64,000 bases of DNA from Bubalus kerabau (GCF_029407905.1 NC_073635.1:39175501-39239500); one strand, 5' to 3'. Positions 34,368-45,455 are shown, numbered from the stretch's first letter. Made by a program: numbers and translations. The notes: generated from the letters alone by a model not told the origin.

Positions 34368-34499
34368 GGACATGCCCACTCAGTTTCTTGGCATGGATAT
34401 ACCTATTCAATTCTTCAGCATGGACATCCACACTCAGTCACTTAGACTTGTACAAACTCCATTTAATAGTAGAGTTGTAACCACTCAGTACTTTAGGAT
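34368..34499. repeat. Degenerate 27-bp minisatellite, about 5 units
   Basis: Units start at 34368, 34395, 34422, 34449 and 34476 (last 24 bp). Shared anchors are ggacat/ggatat, cca-actcag and a tt-rich end. In translation the first units give a nine-residue period (GHAHSVSWH, GYTYSILQH, GHPHSVT). Later units are progressively more degenerate. Confidence 0.7.
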
Positions 34500-34805
34500 G
34501 GATAAATATATTTAATTTCAAAGAAAATATGTGAAATTCCAGGAATACCATTTGACATTAGTTGAGAATTCTTTTCAACATTATCAATTAACAGAAATTA
34601 GTTTAATTTAAAAATGGAAATCTTGAGAGTTTCTTCCATAGGACAGTAAAATATTCAGGTACAGTGGGCCTGGATAGAAAGAAAAAGAGGTTTTTAAAAA
34701 ATGAATAAGTTATGATAGTTGACTAGGTGGGGACTAGATGAAAAGAGAAAGGAAAAAATAAAGCACCAAAAAAGTTGTCAACTTAATTATTTTGTCAGTT
34801 AATCC
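34500..34805. other. A-rich unassigned sequence
   Basis: Nothing recognised. Confidence 0.4.
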
Positions 34806-34811
34806 CATCTT

Positions 34812-36682
34812 CAGTTCAGTTCAGTCTCTCAGTTGGGTCCCTGAGTGACTCTTTGCAGCCCCATGAATTGCAGCACGCCAGGCCTCCCTGTCCATCACCA
34901 ACTCCTGGAGTTCACTCAAACTCACATCCATCAAGTGGGTGATGCCATCAAGCCATTACATCCTATGTCGTCCCCTTCTCTTCCTGCCCCCAGTCCTTCC
35001 AGGCATCAGAGTCTTTTCCAATGAGTCAACTCTTCACATGAGGGGGCCAAAATACTGGAGTTTCAGCTTTAGCATCATTCCTTTCAAAGAACACCCAGGA
35101 CTGATCTCCTTTAATATGGACTGGTTAGATCTCCTTGCAGTCCAAGGGACTCTCAAGAGTCTTCTCCAACACCACAGTTCAAAAGCATCAATTCTTCAGC
35201 TCTCAGCTTTCTTCCCAGTCCAACTCTCACATCCATACATGACTACTGGAAAAACCATAGCCTTGACTAGATGGACCTTTGTTGGCAAAGTAATGTCTCT
35301 GCTTTTGAATATGCTATCTAGGTTGGTCATAACTTGCCTTCCAAGGAATAAGTGTCTTTTAATTTCATGGCTGCAATCACCATCTGCAGTGATTTTGGAG
35401 CCCCGAAAAATAAAGTCTGACACTGTTTCCACTGTTTCCCCATCTATTTCCCATGAGGTGATGGGACCAGATGCCATGATCTTCATTTTCTGAATGTTGA
35501 GTTTTAAGCCAATTTTTTCACTCTCCTCTTTCACTTTTATCAAGCGGCTCTTTAGTTCCTCTTCATTTTCTGCCATAAGGGTGGTGTCATCTGCATATCT
35601 GAGGTTATTCATATTTCTCACAGCAATCTTGATTCCAGCTTGTGTTTCTTCCAGCCCAGCATTTCTCATGATGTACTCTGCATATAAGTTAAATAAGCAG
35701 GGTGACAATATACAGCCTTGGCATACTCCTTTTCCTATTTGGAACCAGTCTGTTGTTCCATGTCCAGTTTTAACTGCTGCTTCCTGACCTGCATACAGAT
35801 TTCTCAAGAGGCAGGTCAGGTGGTCTGGTATTCTCATCTCTTTCAGAATTTTCCACAGTTTATTATGATCCACACAGTCAAAGGCTTTGGCATAGTCAAT
35901 AAAGCAGAAATATATGTTTTTCTGGAACCCTCTTCCTTTCTCCATGATCCAGTAGATGTTGGCAATTTGATCTCTGGTTCCTCTGCCGTTTCTAAAACCA
36001 GCTTGAACATCTGGAAGTTCATGGTTCACGTATTGCTGAAGCCTGGCTTGGAGAATTTTGAGCATTACTTTACTAGCATGTGAGATGAGTACAATTGTGC
36101 ATGGTTTGAGCATTCTTTGGCATTGCCCTTTTTGGGGGATTGGAATGAAAACTGGCCTTTTCCAGTCCTGCGGCCACTGCTGAGTTTTCCAAATTGGCTG
36201 GCATATTGAGTGTAGCACTTTCACAGCATCATCTTTCAGGATTTGAAATAGCTCAACTGAAATTTCATCACCTCTACTAGCTATGTTCGTAGTCATGCTT
36301 TCTAAGGCCCACTTGACTTCACATTCCAGGATATCTGGCCCTAGGTGAGTGGTCACACCATCGTGGTTTTCTTGGTCATGAAGATCTTTTTTGTACAGTT
36401 CTTCTGTGTATTCTTGCCATCTCTTCTTAATATCTTCTGCTTCTGTTAGGTCCATACTATATCTGTCCTTTATCGAGCCTATCTCTGCATGAAATGTTCC
36501 CTTGGTATCTCTAGTTTTCTTGAAGAGATCTCTAGTCTTTCCTATTCTGTTGTTTTCCTCTATTTCTTTGCATTGATCACTGAGGAAGACTTTCTTATCT
36601 CTTCTTGCTATTCTTTGGAACTCTGCATTCAGATGCTTATATCTTTCCTTTTCTCCTTTGCTTTTCGCTTCTCTTCTTTTCA
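34812..36682 (-). mobile_element. Long BovB LINE copy (1.87 kb), 5'-truncated
   Basis: Runs from the (TTCAG)n tail to the basic linker upstream of the RT domain. catctt at 34806-34811 and 36683-36688 is a possible 6-bp TSD. It carries the longest open frame of the window. Confidence 0.93.
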
Positions 36683-36683
36683 C
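35196..36683 (-). pseudogene. BovB linker plus reverse transcriptase, 495-codon open frame
   Basis: Order: a lysine/arginine-rich linker (residues 1-110), LGPDILECEVKWALE (about 123), the SVELFQILKDDAVKVLHSIC fingers region (about 145), FRNGRGTRDQIANIYWIMEK (about 232), motif A FIDYAKAFDCVDH (about 259), motif B VCQGCILSPCLF (arginine changed to cysteine, about 315), motif C YADD (about 357) and the segment up to YGCESWTGKKAES, then a stop at 35196-35198. The endonuclease and the last part of the C-terminus (present in DNA downstream of the stop) are not in the frame. The first ATG is fortuitous. The open frame suggests modest decay, not activity. Confidence 0.85.
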
Positions 36684-36688
36684 ATCTT

Positions 36689-36879
36689 AATTCTCCACAA
36701 TTCTAGTAAAAAGTATTTCTTAATGCATTCATATAACAAGGTTAGTGGCATTTCTTTTATGTGTTATTATGTGTATCTCTAAATTAATAATTTTTAATTG
36801 TAATTACAGAAAATTTTGGAAATTTATAATTATAGAAAAAATTAATTGCATGTAAAGTAGAATAGTAAAATGAACCTCC
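36689..36879. other. AT-rich unassigned sequence
   Basis: Nothing recognised. Confidence 0.4.
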
Positions 36880-37085
36880 ATGTGTCTGTCATTCATTTTC
36901 AACAATTGTCACTTCTTAGCCTAACTTGTCTCATCTGTACATAGATCCACTTTCACACTCAATGTATCCCAGATTATTTTGAATCAAATCACAGACACTA
37001 GAATTATTTCACCTAAAATTATTTTAATCTATATCTTCAAAATGCAGGAAATCATCTCTATGTTTATCCTAGCAAGAATACCACT
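36880..37085. mobile_element. Possible ancient mammalian L1 fragment
   Basis: tcattttcaacaattgtcac, ccagattattttgaatcaaa and atcacagacactagaattat resemble a common old L1M-type repeat from memory. Orientation and family are not assignable by eye. Confidence 0.4.
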
Positions 37086-37532
37086 ATTGTATTTAAAGTA
37101 AATTATCAAGAGTGCTGAAGATGGTGAAATAGGAGCTCTTGGTGTTCATTTCTTTCCACAAGATTTTGGAGTTCATATCTACATCAAGAATATCTACAAG
37201 TTAATTTCTACATCAAGAATATCTACGAGTGGAACAATTCACACACAGTACCCTCTGAACTCTAGTAAAGGACCTTAGACAAAGTTCCATTAAAAGGACA
37301 AGAAAAGATCCCTACATAAACTGGTAGGATGAAGGAGGGAAAGGGAAGAAGAAAAGAGCTAGTGGGAGGGAACCAATACCCCTGGGGAAGAGCTGAAATA
37401 GAGGAGAGATTACTGTACCTGGGGAGGCCCCCTTCATCAGTGGCTAGTCTGTGACAGTCAAGACAGAATGAAATTTCCACTGATGGTCTGTGCCAGAGAC
37501 TGGTGAGGCCCAGCCTGAAATGGATGGTTGCA

Positions 37533-37739
37533 CTTCCCTGGTGGCTCAGATGGTAAAGCGTCTGCCTGCAATGTAGGAGACCTGGGTTCGATTCCTGGAT
37601 TGGGACGAGCCCCTGGAGAAGGAAGTGGCAATCCACTCCAGCACTCTTGCCTGGAAAATCCCATGGTTGGAGGATCCTGATAGGCTACAGTCCATGGGGT
37701 CGCAAGGAGTTGGACACGACTGAGCGACTTCACTTTCAC
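37533..37739 (+). mobile_element. Bov-tA SINE
   Basis: tRNA-Glu-like head with A-box-like tggctcagatgg and B-box ggttcgattcc, Bov-A body, and BovB-like end gacacgactgagcgac. Fairly intact. Confidence 0.93.
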
Positions 37740-38616
37740 ACTAGTGCAAACAGGGGCAGGGTGCCAAAGTGTGGGATTAGGAGAGAGCAAACCTCTCTCT
37801 GTTGACCGCTTTGGACGGCACTGAAACAGTCTGAGGGAATGAGAGTGAGGAGCTCCACAGTTGGGAATACTCCTGGAAAAAGCACACATTGCCTTGGAAG
37901 TGAGGTTCAATTGTTCAGTAGCACATAAGGGGCAGAACCACCACTGTGGCCTCTTTTCCCACACATCAGCCCCTGGCTTCTGGGGTGCTGGGAAGGAGTC
38001 TCAAAAAAGAAAGCATGTGCAACTCAGTTATGGCCTCCTTATTCCCCACCTCCCCCATGCCTGACCAAGTCCACATGTACCTTGGTTACCATTGCTGGGC
38101 CCACTTACCCAAATATGAAAGCATGCCCCACACAGTTGTAGAACTGGGGACAAAATCAAAGCTGAGCACCAGTGGCTGTGTCACTAAGGAAGAGGAATTG
38201 AAATCTCTCCTTGCAGCTACATGAGCAGTGGAATAAAACCCCTGTGATCCACCTGGTATATCCAATGCATGCAGTACTTGTGAATGGACAGCAAACACTC
38301 TCACAACAGAGATATGTCTAATTCTACAAGCTGTGAACTTTGGGGGCATGGGTATGCAGAAGTTGGGCCAGATCAGAGAATGAGCTACCCTTAATGTGCC
38401 CACAGCAATTCCAAATACATATCTAGAAATCTTAGCGTGTCTCCTAGGGATGTAGAGGTTGGCTGTGCTTTACTGTGGGGGCAAGGATACTGATAACAAT
38501 GGTTCCAGGGAAATTTCTTTGTTTGTTTATTTTGGCTTGTTTTGTTTCTGAAATTTAAAATTTTTAACTTTCAAAAATTTTAAATTATATGATTTATTAA
38601 CATTTAAACAAATTTT

Positions 38617-39090
38617 TACTTTCAGATTCTTTTGATCTTTTTGTTTCTGTTATCTTTTTTTTTAGCTTTAATTTTTGGCTTTGTTGTAATTTTTTGTGTT
38701 ATTTTTGCTTGTTTGTTTATTGTTGTTTTGTTTTATATTTTGTTTTTGAGGGTTTTTTGGGTTTTCTTTGTGTTTTTTTTTGTTTGTTTTTGTATGATTT
38801 TGTTTTTATTGTTCACCTTGGTTTTTCTCTGTTTTCTTTCTCTTTTTTGTTTTGGTTATTTTGTTGTCATTTTTGTGTGGTCAATTTTTTCTTTGATTTT
38901 CTTGCTGTTTTTGTTTACTTTTTGTATTTTTCAGTTTCTTTTTTTTTTAATTCTTTGCTTTCTTTTTTTTTGTTATAATTTCTTTGGTTGTTTTCTTATT
39001 TTATGTTTTATTTTAATTTTTGTTTGTTTGTTCTTATTTTTTGCCATTTGTCTTGATTTTTCTTTGTTTTACCCTATTTTATTTATTTAT
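38617..39090. repeat. T-rich low-complexity tract
   Basis: Long T runs with ttg/ttc interruptions over about 470 bp. Apparent long frames here encode only F/L/V/C-rich low-complexity peptides. Confidence 0.85.
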
Positions 39091-39204
39091 TTATTTTGGC
39101 ACTCTGTATGGCTGCTGAGGTCTTGGCTTCCCAGCTGGGGGTCAAGACTGAGCCACTGTGATGGAAAACCCAGTTCCTGGCCACTAAACCACCAGAGAAT
39201 TCCC
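39081..39204 (-). mobile_element. CHR-type SINE (cetartiodactyl tRNA SINE)
   Basis: Complement of the CHR family: ttggcactctgtatggctg, cagctgggggtcaagac, ccactaaaccaccagagaat. Diverged. It could also be native L1 leader sequence. Confidence 0.55.
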
Positions 39205-39490
39205 AGCCCCTCTGAATATTGATCAATATGAACTCTTCCTTTTAAGTCCCCCTCTGGGTTTCAAGACTAGTTCCACTCAATACCCTGTAAGCTCCTGTAC
39301 TGAATACCTCAGGCCAAACAACCAGTAAGACAGGAACAGAAACCCACTCATCAGCAGACAGCCTGCCTAAAATTGTATTAAGCTCACAGACCCACCAAAA
39401 GACACCTCATGACACTGCTGGGTCCACTAGAAGAACAAGACCCAACTCCATCCACCAGAACACAGGTACTAGAAATACAAACAGGTATAA

Positions 39491-39738
39491 TGCCTGGAAA
39501 ATCCCATGGACGGAGGAGCCTGGGAGGCTGCAGTCCATGGGGTCGCTAGGAGTCAGACACGACTGAACGACTTCACTTTCACTTTTCACTTTCATGCATT
39601 GGAGAAGGAAATGGCAGCCCACTCCAGTGTTCTTGCCTGGAGAATCCCACGGACGGGGGAGCCTGGTGGGCTGCCGTTTCTGGGGTTGCACAGAGTCGGA
39701 CATGACTGAAGCGACTTAGCAGCAGCAGCAGCAGCAGC
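39491..39738 (+). mobile_element. BOV-A2 SINE, slightly 5'-truncated
   Basis: Begins within the first Bov-A unit (tgcctggaaaatcccatgg), then linker, second unit and (AGC)n end at 39719-39738. Low divergence. Confidence 0.93.
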
Positions 39739-39811
39739 ATAAGCAACTAAATGTCAATAAAATGGATAGCATAGAAGAAATGGACAAATTCTTAGGAAGA
39801 TAAATTCTTTC

Positions 39812-40093
39812 AAGACTGAAGCAGTGCACCAGCCCCAAGCATCCAGTATCGTGCATCGAACCTGGACTGGCAACTCGTTTCATACATGATGTTTTACATA
39901 TTTCAATGCCATTCTCCCAAATCTTCCCACCCTCTGAGGGATGGAATGGGGAGGGAGGAGGGAGGAGGGTTCAGGATGGGGAACACATGTATACCTGTGG
40001 CGGATTCATTTTGGTATTTGGCAAAACTAATACAATTATGTAAAGTTTAAAAACAAAATAAAATTAAAAAAAAAATAAAAAAGACTGAAGCAG
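39812..40093 (+). mobile_element. Short L1 insertion with 5' inversion and 13-bp TSD
   Basis: aagactgaagcag flanks it at 39812-39824 and 40081-40093. The left part (39825 to about 39934) is the complement of the L1 3' UTR segment seen forward at about 15130-15250. The right part (to 40080) is the following segment in forward orientation plus A-rich tail. About a dozen bases are missing at the join. It is a twin-priming product. Confidence 0.92.
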
Positions 40094-41533
40094 GATGAAA
40101 AAGAAAATAAGAATTGACAAATCATAAATACTGAAATGGAAACTGAATTAAAAATCTTCCAACAAACAAAAGTTCAGGACCAGATGGCTTCACAGGCAAA
40201 TTATATCAAATATTTAGAGATGTATTGACATCTACCCTTCCAAAACTCTATCAAAAAATGGAGAGAAAGCAATATACCCAAGCTCATTCTATGAGGCCAA
40301 CATCACCATGATACCAAAAGTAGAAAAAAGATGTCATATAAAAAAAGAAAATTACAGGGCAACATTACTAATGAACATAAATGCAAAAATCCTTAAAATA
40401 CTAGCAAACCAAATTCAGAACAGATTAAAAGGATTTTACATGTGGATCAAATGGGATCATCCCAGGGATCCAAAGATTCTTCAATACATGCAAATTAATC
40501 AGTGTGATGCACCATATTAATAACTTGAAGAATAAAAATCATGATCATCTCAATAGATGCAGAAGCTTTTGACAAAATTCAATACCCATTTATGGTTAAA
40601 AAAAGAAAAAAAATCTCCAGAAAGGGGGCATAGAAAGTATCTAGTTCAATATAACAAAAGCCACATACAGCAAACCTACAACGAACATTGTTCTTAATGA
40701 TGAAAAGCTGAAAGCATTTCCTCTAAGATCAGAAACTAGACAAGGGTATCCACTCTAGCCACTTTTATTCAACACAGTTTAAGAAATCCTACTCATGGCT
40801 ACAGAAAATTAAAAACAATGAAAGAAATTCAAGATGGAGAAAAAAAATAAAATTGTCACTGCTGACTACATGTTACTATACATACAATATCCTAAAGATG
40901 CTACTAGATAACTACTAGAGTTTATCAACAATCTTTTTTAAGTTTGCAGGATAGAAAATTAACGCACACAAATCTTGCATTCCCATACAATAACAATGAC
41001 AGATCTGAAGAGAAAATAGGAAAACAATCCAGTTCACCATTGCATCAAAAAGAATAAAATATCTAGGAATAAACCTATTAGAGAAGCAAAAAACTTGTGT
41101 TCAGAAAAACATAAGATACTGATGAAAGAAATAAAAGATAACACATAGATTGAGAGATAAATCATGTTCTTAGATTGGAAAAATCAATATTGTGAATATA
41201 ATTATACTAACCAAAAAACTGACAGATTCAATTCAATCTCCAGAAAACTATTAATGGCATATTTTCCATAGAAGTAGAACAAAAATCTTTTCAATTTGTA
41301 TGGAAACACAAAAGACTATGAATAGGCAATTGAAATATGAGAAGAAAAAATAGAAGCTGGAGTAATCAGGCTCCCTGAGTTCATACTATACATAGCTACA
41401 GTCATGAAAACTGTAGGATATGGTGGTATAAAGTAGAAATACAGATGAAACAGGATAGAGAGTCCCGAGATAAACCCATGCACTTATGGTCAACTGACCT
41501 ATGATGAAGAAGGCAAGAATATATGATGGAGAA

Positions 41534-41776
41534 TAGACAGTCTCTTCCCTGGTGGCTCAGACAGTAAAGCATCTGCCTACAATGTGGGATACCCAGGTTC
41601 AACCCCTAGGTCAGGAAGATCTCCTGGAGAAGGAAATGGCAACCCACTCCAGTATTCTTGCCTATAAAATCCCATGCACAGAGGAGCCTGGTAGGCTACA
41701 GTCCACGGGGTTGCAAAGAGTCAGACATGACTGAGCGACTTCACTTACTTCACTGATTTACTTAGACAGTCTCTTC
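41534..41776 (+). mobile_element. Bov-tA SINE with perfect 14-bp TSD
   Basis: The SINE at 41548-41762 sits in L1 ORF2, flanked by tagacagtctcttc at 41534-41547 and 41763-41776. It has tRNA head, Bov-A body and cttacttcactgattta-like tail. Confidence 0.94.
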
Positions 41777-42286
41777 AATAAGTGGTGCTGGATAAACTGG
41801 ACAGCTACATGTAAAATAATGATATTAGAACACAATCTAACACTATTGTATTTACACTATACACCAGAATAAACTCTAAATAGATTAAATATTTAAATGT
41901 AGGTTGAGATACTATAAAGCTTTTAGGAGAAAATATAGGGAGAACACTCTGACATAAATCACAGAAAGAACTTTTTTGATTCACCTCTAGATCAATTAAA
42001 ATAAAATAAACAAGTGGGATCTAATTAAACTTCAAAACTTTCACACAGCAAAGGAAACCATAAAGAAAACAAAAAGAAAACTTCCCAAATGTTAGAAAAT
42101 ATTTGAAACTGAAGGTACTGATTAATCTCCAAAAGACAAACATCTCATACTGCTCAATACCAAAAAACAAACAAAAATCACAACTCAGTCAAAAAATAAG
42201 TGGAAGATCTAAATAAACATCTCTCTAAAGAAGACCAACAGATGAACAAGAAGCACTTTAAAAGGTGCTCAGCATCACAAATTATT

Positions 42287-42829
42287 CAGTTCAGTTCAGT
42301 TCAGTTCAATCACTCAGTCATGTCCGACTCTTTGCGACCCCATAAATTGCAGCATGCCAGGCCTCCCTGTCCATCACCAACTCCCGGAGTTGACGAAGAC
42401 TCACGTCCACTGAGTCGGTGATGCCATCCAGCCATCTCATCCTCTGTCATCCCCTTCTCCTCCTGCCCCCAATCCCTCCCAGCATCAGAGTCTTTTCCAA
42501 TGAGTCAACTCTTCACATTACGTGGCCAAAGTACTGGAGTTTCAGCTTTAGCATCATCCCTTCCAAAGAAATCCCAGGGCTGATCTCCTTCAGAATGGAC
42601 TGGTTGGATCTCCTTGCAGTCCAAGGGACTCTCAAGAGTCTTCTCCAACACCACAGTTCAAAAGCATCAATTCTTCAGTGCTCAGCCTTCTGCACAGTCC
42701 AACTCTCACATGCATACATCACCACAGTAAAAACCATAGCCTTGACTAGACGGACCTTTGTTGGCAAAGTAATGTCTCTGCTTTTGAATATGCTATCTAG
42801 GTTGGTCATAACTTTCCTTCCAAGGAGTA
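42287..42829 (-). mobile_element. 5'-truncated BovB in L1 with perfect 11-bp TSD
   Basis: (TTCAG)4 tail at left, truncated at right in the KVMTNLDSIF region. cacaaattatt flanks it at 42276-42286 and 42830-42840, restoring the L1 reading across the site. Confidence 0.95.
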
Positions 42830-43207
42830 CACAAATTATTAGAGAAATGCAAATCAAAACTATAATGAGGCATCACATTATACCAGTCATTAAAATTTCT
42901 GAGAAAACCATAATTTGAAGAGATATTTTCACCCCACTGTTTATTGCAGCACTATTCACAATAGTCAGAATGTGGAAGCAACATGTCATCCATGAATAGA
43001 GGAATGAATAAACAAAATGTGGCACCTATATACAATAGAACATCAATCAGCAATAAAAAATAACCAAATAATGCCATTTTCAGGAAAATAAATGAGTTTA
43101 GTGATTTTCATACTGAGGGAATAAGTCAAAGACAAATATCCTATGATATAACTTACATGCAGAATCTTAAAAAAAGGCTAGAGGTGAACTTATCTATAAA
43201 ACCTAAA

Positions 43208-43432
43208 TGGTATTCTCAGGTTACACTAGTGGTAGAGAACCTTCCAGCCAATGCAGGAGAAGTAAGAAATGTGGATTCCCTCCCTGGGTCAGGAAGATTT
43301 CCTGAATGTTGGCATGGCAACCCACTCCAGTATTCCTGCCTGGAGAATCCCATGGGCAGAGTAGCCTGGGAGGCTACAGTCCATAGGTCAAACAATCAGA
43401 CACTACTGGAGCAACTTAGCACACATGAATGC
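43208..43432 (+). mobile_element. Diverged Bov-tA-type SINE with perfect 12-bp TSD
   Basis: The head is of the variant with aatgcaggagaagtaagaaa. It has a Bov-A body and ends gcaacttagcacacatgaa. ataaaacctaaa is repeated at 43196-43207 and 43433-43444. Confidence 0.9.
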
Positions 43433-43515
43433 ATAAAACCTAAACAGAGCCACATATGTAGAAGATGGTAAAGGGGTGAGGGATATATTGGAATATTGTG
43501 ATTGACACACAATGG

Positions 43516-43555
43516 TGAGGCAGATTTGTTACCATCTGAGCCACCAGAGAAGCCG
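43516..43555 (-). mobile_element. tRNA-head scrap of a Bov-tA SINE
   Basis: ggcagatttgttaccatctg then agccaccagagaagcc is the complement of the Bov-tA head only. It sits in the L1 3' UTR. Confidence 0.65.
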
Positions 43556-43752
43556 CAGGTAACTAATAAGGAGCTACTGTATAGCAGAAGGAACTCTATT
43601 CAATACTCTGTAAAGGCCTATATGGGAAAGAATCTTAAAAAGAATGAATATATGTATCTGTATAACAGATTCACCTTGCTGTACACCTGAAACTAGCATA
43701 ACATTGTAAATCAATTACACACCATTTTTTAATTGGAAAAAAAAAAAAAGAA

Positions 43753-44050
43753 ATATCTTTTTTTTTTTTTCAGTTTGTCTTATATTTCTAGAATTTTCTA
43801 TTTGAACTTATTTTCAGTTAAAGCCCTTATATGTAGGTTAGTTGATAAGTCTCATAACAATATTTCAATATGTTGGTTACCATTCCATCTTTCTTTTTTT
43901 TTTACAATTAACTTTTTAAAAAATACATGTTATTTGTCCTTGTAGTATTCAATGAAATCTGGGTTTTGCTGAAGTTTTCTTCATGGAATTTTTAAATATG
44001 TCTTTCTGTCCCATGGATTTCCTGAACTTTGTAATTAAATGTGTACTATG
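43753..44050. other. T-rich unassigned sequence
   Basis: Nothing recognised. Confidence 0.4.
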
Positions 44051-44263
44051 TTGTGCTGTGCTCAGTCATTTCAGTCGTGTCTAACTTTGAGATGCCATGG
44101 ACTGTAGCCCGCCAGGCTCCTCTGTCCATAGGGTTCTCCAGGCAAGAATACTGGAGTGGGTTGCCATGCCCTCCTCCAGGGGATCGACCCAGAAATAGAA
44201 CCCATATCTCTGGCATCTCCTGCATTACAGGCAGGTTCTTTACCCCTGAATCACCTGGGAAGG
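44051..44263 (-). mobile_element. Bov-tA SINE (variant head)
   Basis: Complement of the Bov-A body and a head with the variant ggagatgccagagatatggg segment. The BovB-like end is at left. Moderately diverged. Confidence 0.88.
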
Positions 44264-44329
44264 TGTGAATTAGGGTTTGGCAAATTACAGATAATGATTT
44301 AATTCAGACTACAGGTTTTCTTTGTTTTA

Positions 44330-44495
44330 AGCAATGATTCATTGAAACAGCCACAACTATTTATTTGTAGTATTATATATGGTTTTCATCACTTAAGAAG
44401 TCAGAGTTGAGTAGTCATAATGGAGACTTCATGGCCCACGATATCTAAAATATTTTGTCTGGTTCTACAGAAAATGTTTTCTGTTCCCTAATTTT
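44330..44495 (+). mobile_element. hAT-type MITE remnant (family not assigned)
   Basis: attgaaacagccacaacta, agagttgagtagtcataatg, gagacttcatggcccacga and ggttctacagaaaatgtttt match, from memory, the consensus of an old mammalian non-autonomous element of presumed hAT type. Termini are eroded. Confidence 0.55.
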
Positions 44496-44631
44496 GTATA
44501 TTGAGGTTGCATCTGATTGTTTTTGTTTTGTACATTTCATATTTGTATTGTATACCTCTTAGGAAGTAAAAAGTGCCCAACTGACATTCTTTTTGTTGTG
44601 TTAAAAATCATTGATGAGCACTTCTATGATC

Positions 44632-44908
44632 TATTAAATCTTTGAAAAAGCTTAGAAATGAAGAAGAAGAAGAAATGAAGTCACTCAGTCATGTCCGACT
44701 CATTGCGACCCCATGGACTGTAGCCTACCAGGCTCCTCCCTCCATGGGATTCTCCAGGCAAGAGCACTGGAGTGGGTTGCCATTTCCTTCTCCAGGGGAT
44801 CTTCCCAACTCAGGGATGGAACCTGGGTCTCCCACATTCCAGGCAGACGCTTTAACCTGTGAGCCACCAGGGAAGCCACCAAAAATATTAAATTTTTGAA
44901 AAAGCTTA
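44632..44908 (-). mobile_element. Bov-tA SINE with 23-bp TSD and (GAA)n tail
   Basis: The SINE body lies at about 44684-44885. The flanks 44632-44654 and 44886-44908 match over 23 bp with one C/T difference. A GAA-rich stretch (44655-44683) sits at the 3' side of the SINE. Confidence 0.93.
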
Positions 44909-45455
44909 AGGATATGCAAACTGATTCCTTCAGTGTCATGACCTAAAACTATTTCCTTGAAATTTGATTATTATGTATTAGCATATTCTTTGCATTATTT
45001 TATAGAGAGTTTGCATAGTTTTGAAAATGTGGACTGATAAAAAAATACCAGATTTAATCATGGCCTCAGAAATGAAAATTCTTAATATATTCGAGAATAA
45101 ATTTTCCAACATGAAAAATAGAAATGCTATAACCTACTTGACAGAAGTATGATGAATGGTATTACACATATAATTTTAGATATTATATATAGAAGCTATA
45201 TATCATTGTTATAATAAATTACATATGCATGATTAGCCATTTATAGCATCGTATTTAATGAGACCGTACATTTTTTCACATTTTTAAAAACTCTGAATTT
45301 GAACTATATCATTGATGGATCTTAGAGCTTGTGAGATAGTAGCAATATTTATATGATAACTATTTAATGTTTAAGTGTATCATTTTTGATATTACTACTA
45401 GAGTGTCAAGCAATAACTATTAGGAGTAGAATTTTTAATTGAGTGAAAATTCTGT
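44909..45455. other. AT-rich unassigned sequence
   Basis: Nothing recognised. Confidence 0.4.

Larger units (their letters stand above)
37111..39490 (+). mobile_element. Artiodactyl L1 5' UTR-like region
   Basis: The stretch begins gctgaagatggtgaaatagg, contains GC-richer tracts, a very T-rich section (38617-39090) and a stretch with aagacccaactccatccacc, which I associate from memory with the leader of ruminant L1. It carries a Bov-tA (37533-37739) and a CHR-like SINE (39081-39204). The element then jumps to ORF2 RT sequence after 39740, so ORF1 and the endonuclease are missing. Assignment of the leader is from recall. Confidence 0.55.
39740..43752 (+). mobile_element. Old L1, ORF2 RT region to poly-A, with many insertions
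   Basis: Decayed L1 ORF2 in order: fingers region (tcaggaccagatggcttcac), RT motif A at about 40551 (IDAEAFDKIQ, one codon shorter than usual), then accagaataaactctaaata, the cagatgaacaagaagcac region (42240) and the 3' UTR with ctgtacacctgaaactagc, ending in an A-tail at 43738-43750. There are stops throughout. It carries an inverted-5' L1 (39825), a Bov-tA (41548), a BovB (42287), a Bov-tA (43208) and a tRNA-head scrap (43516). Confidence 0.85.

Noticed and set aside
35718..36083. Opposite-strand frames over BovB copies (SCFLTCIQISQEAGQVVWYSH-type peptides, many places)
   Set aside because: They are antisense shadows of the BovB reverse transcriptase and recur with every copy.
37533..37739. 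tRNA-Glu gene candidate
   Set aside because: A and B box-like motifs are present, but they belong to the Bov-tA SINE head, with a SINE body attached and no intact cloverleaf context.
38632..39222. 196-codon hydrophobic frame looking like a multi-pass membrane protein
   Set aside because: It is a translation of a T-rich low-complexity tract (mostly F, L, V, C) with an overlapping similar frame, no domain, and SINE sequence at its end.
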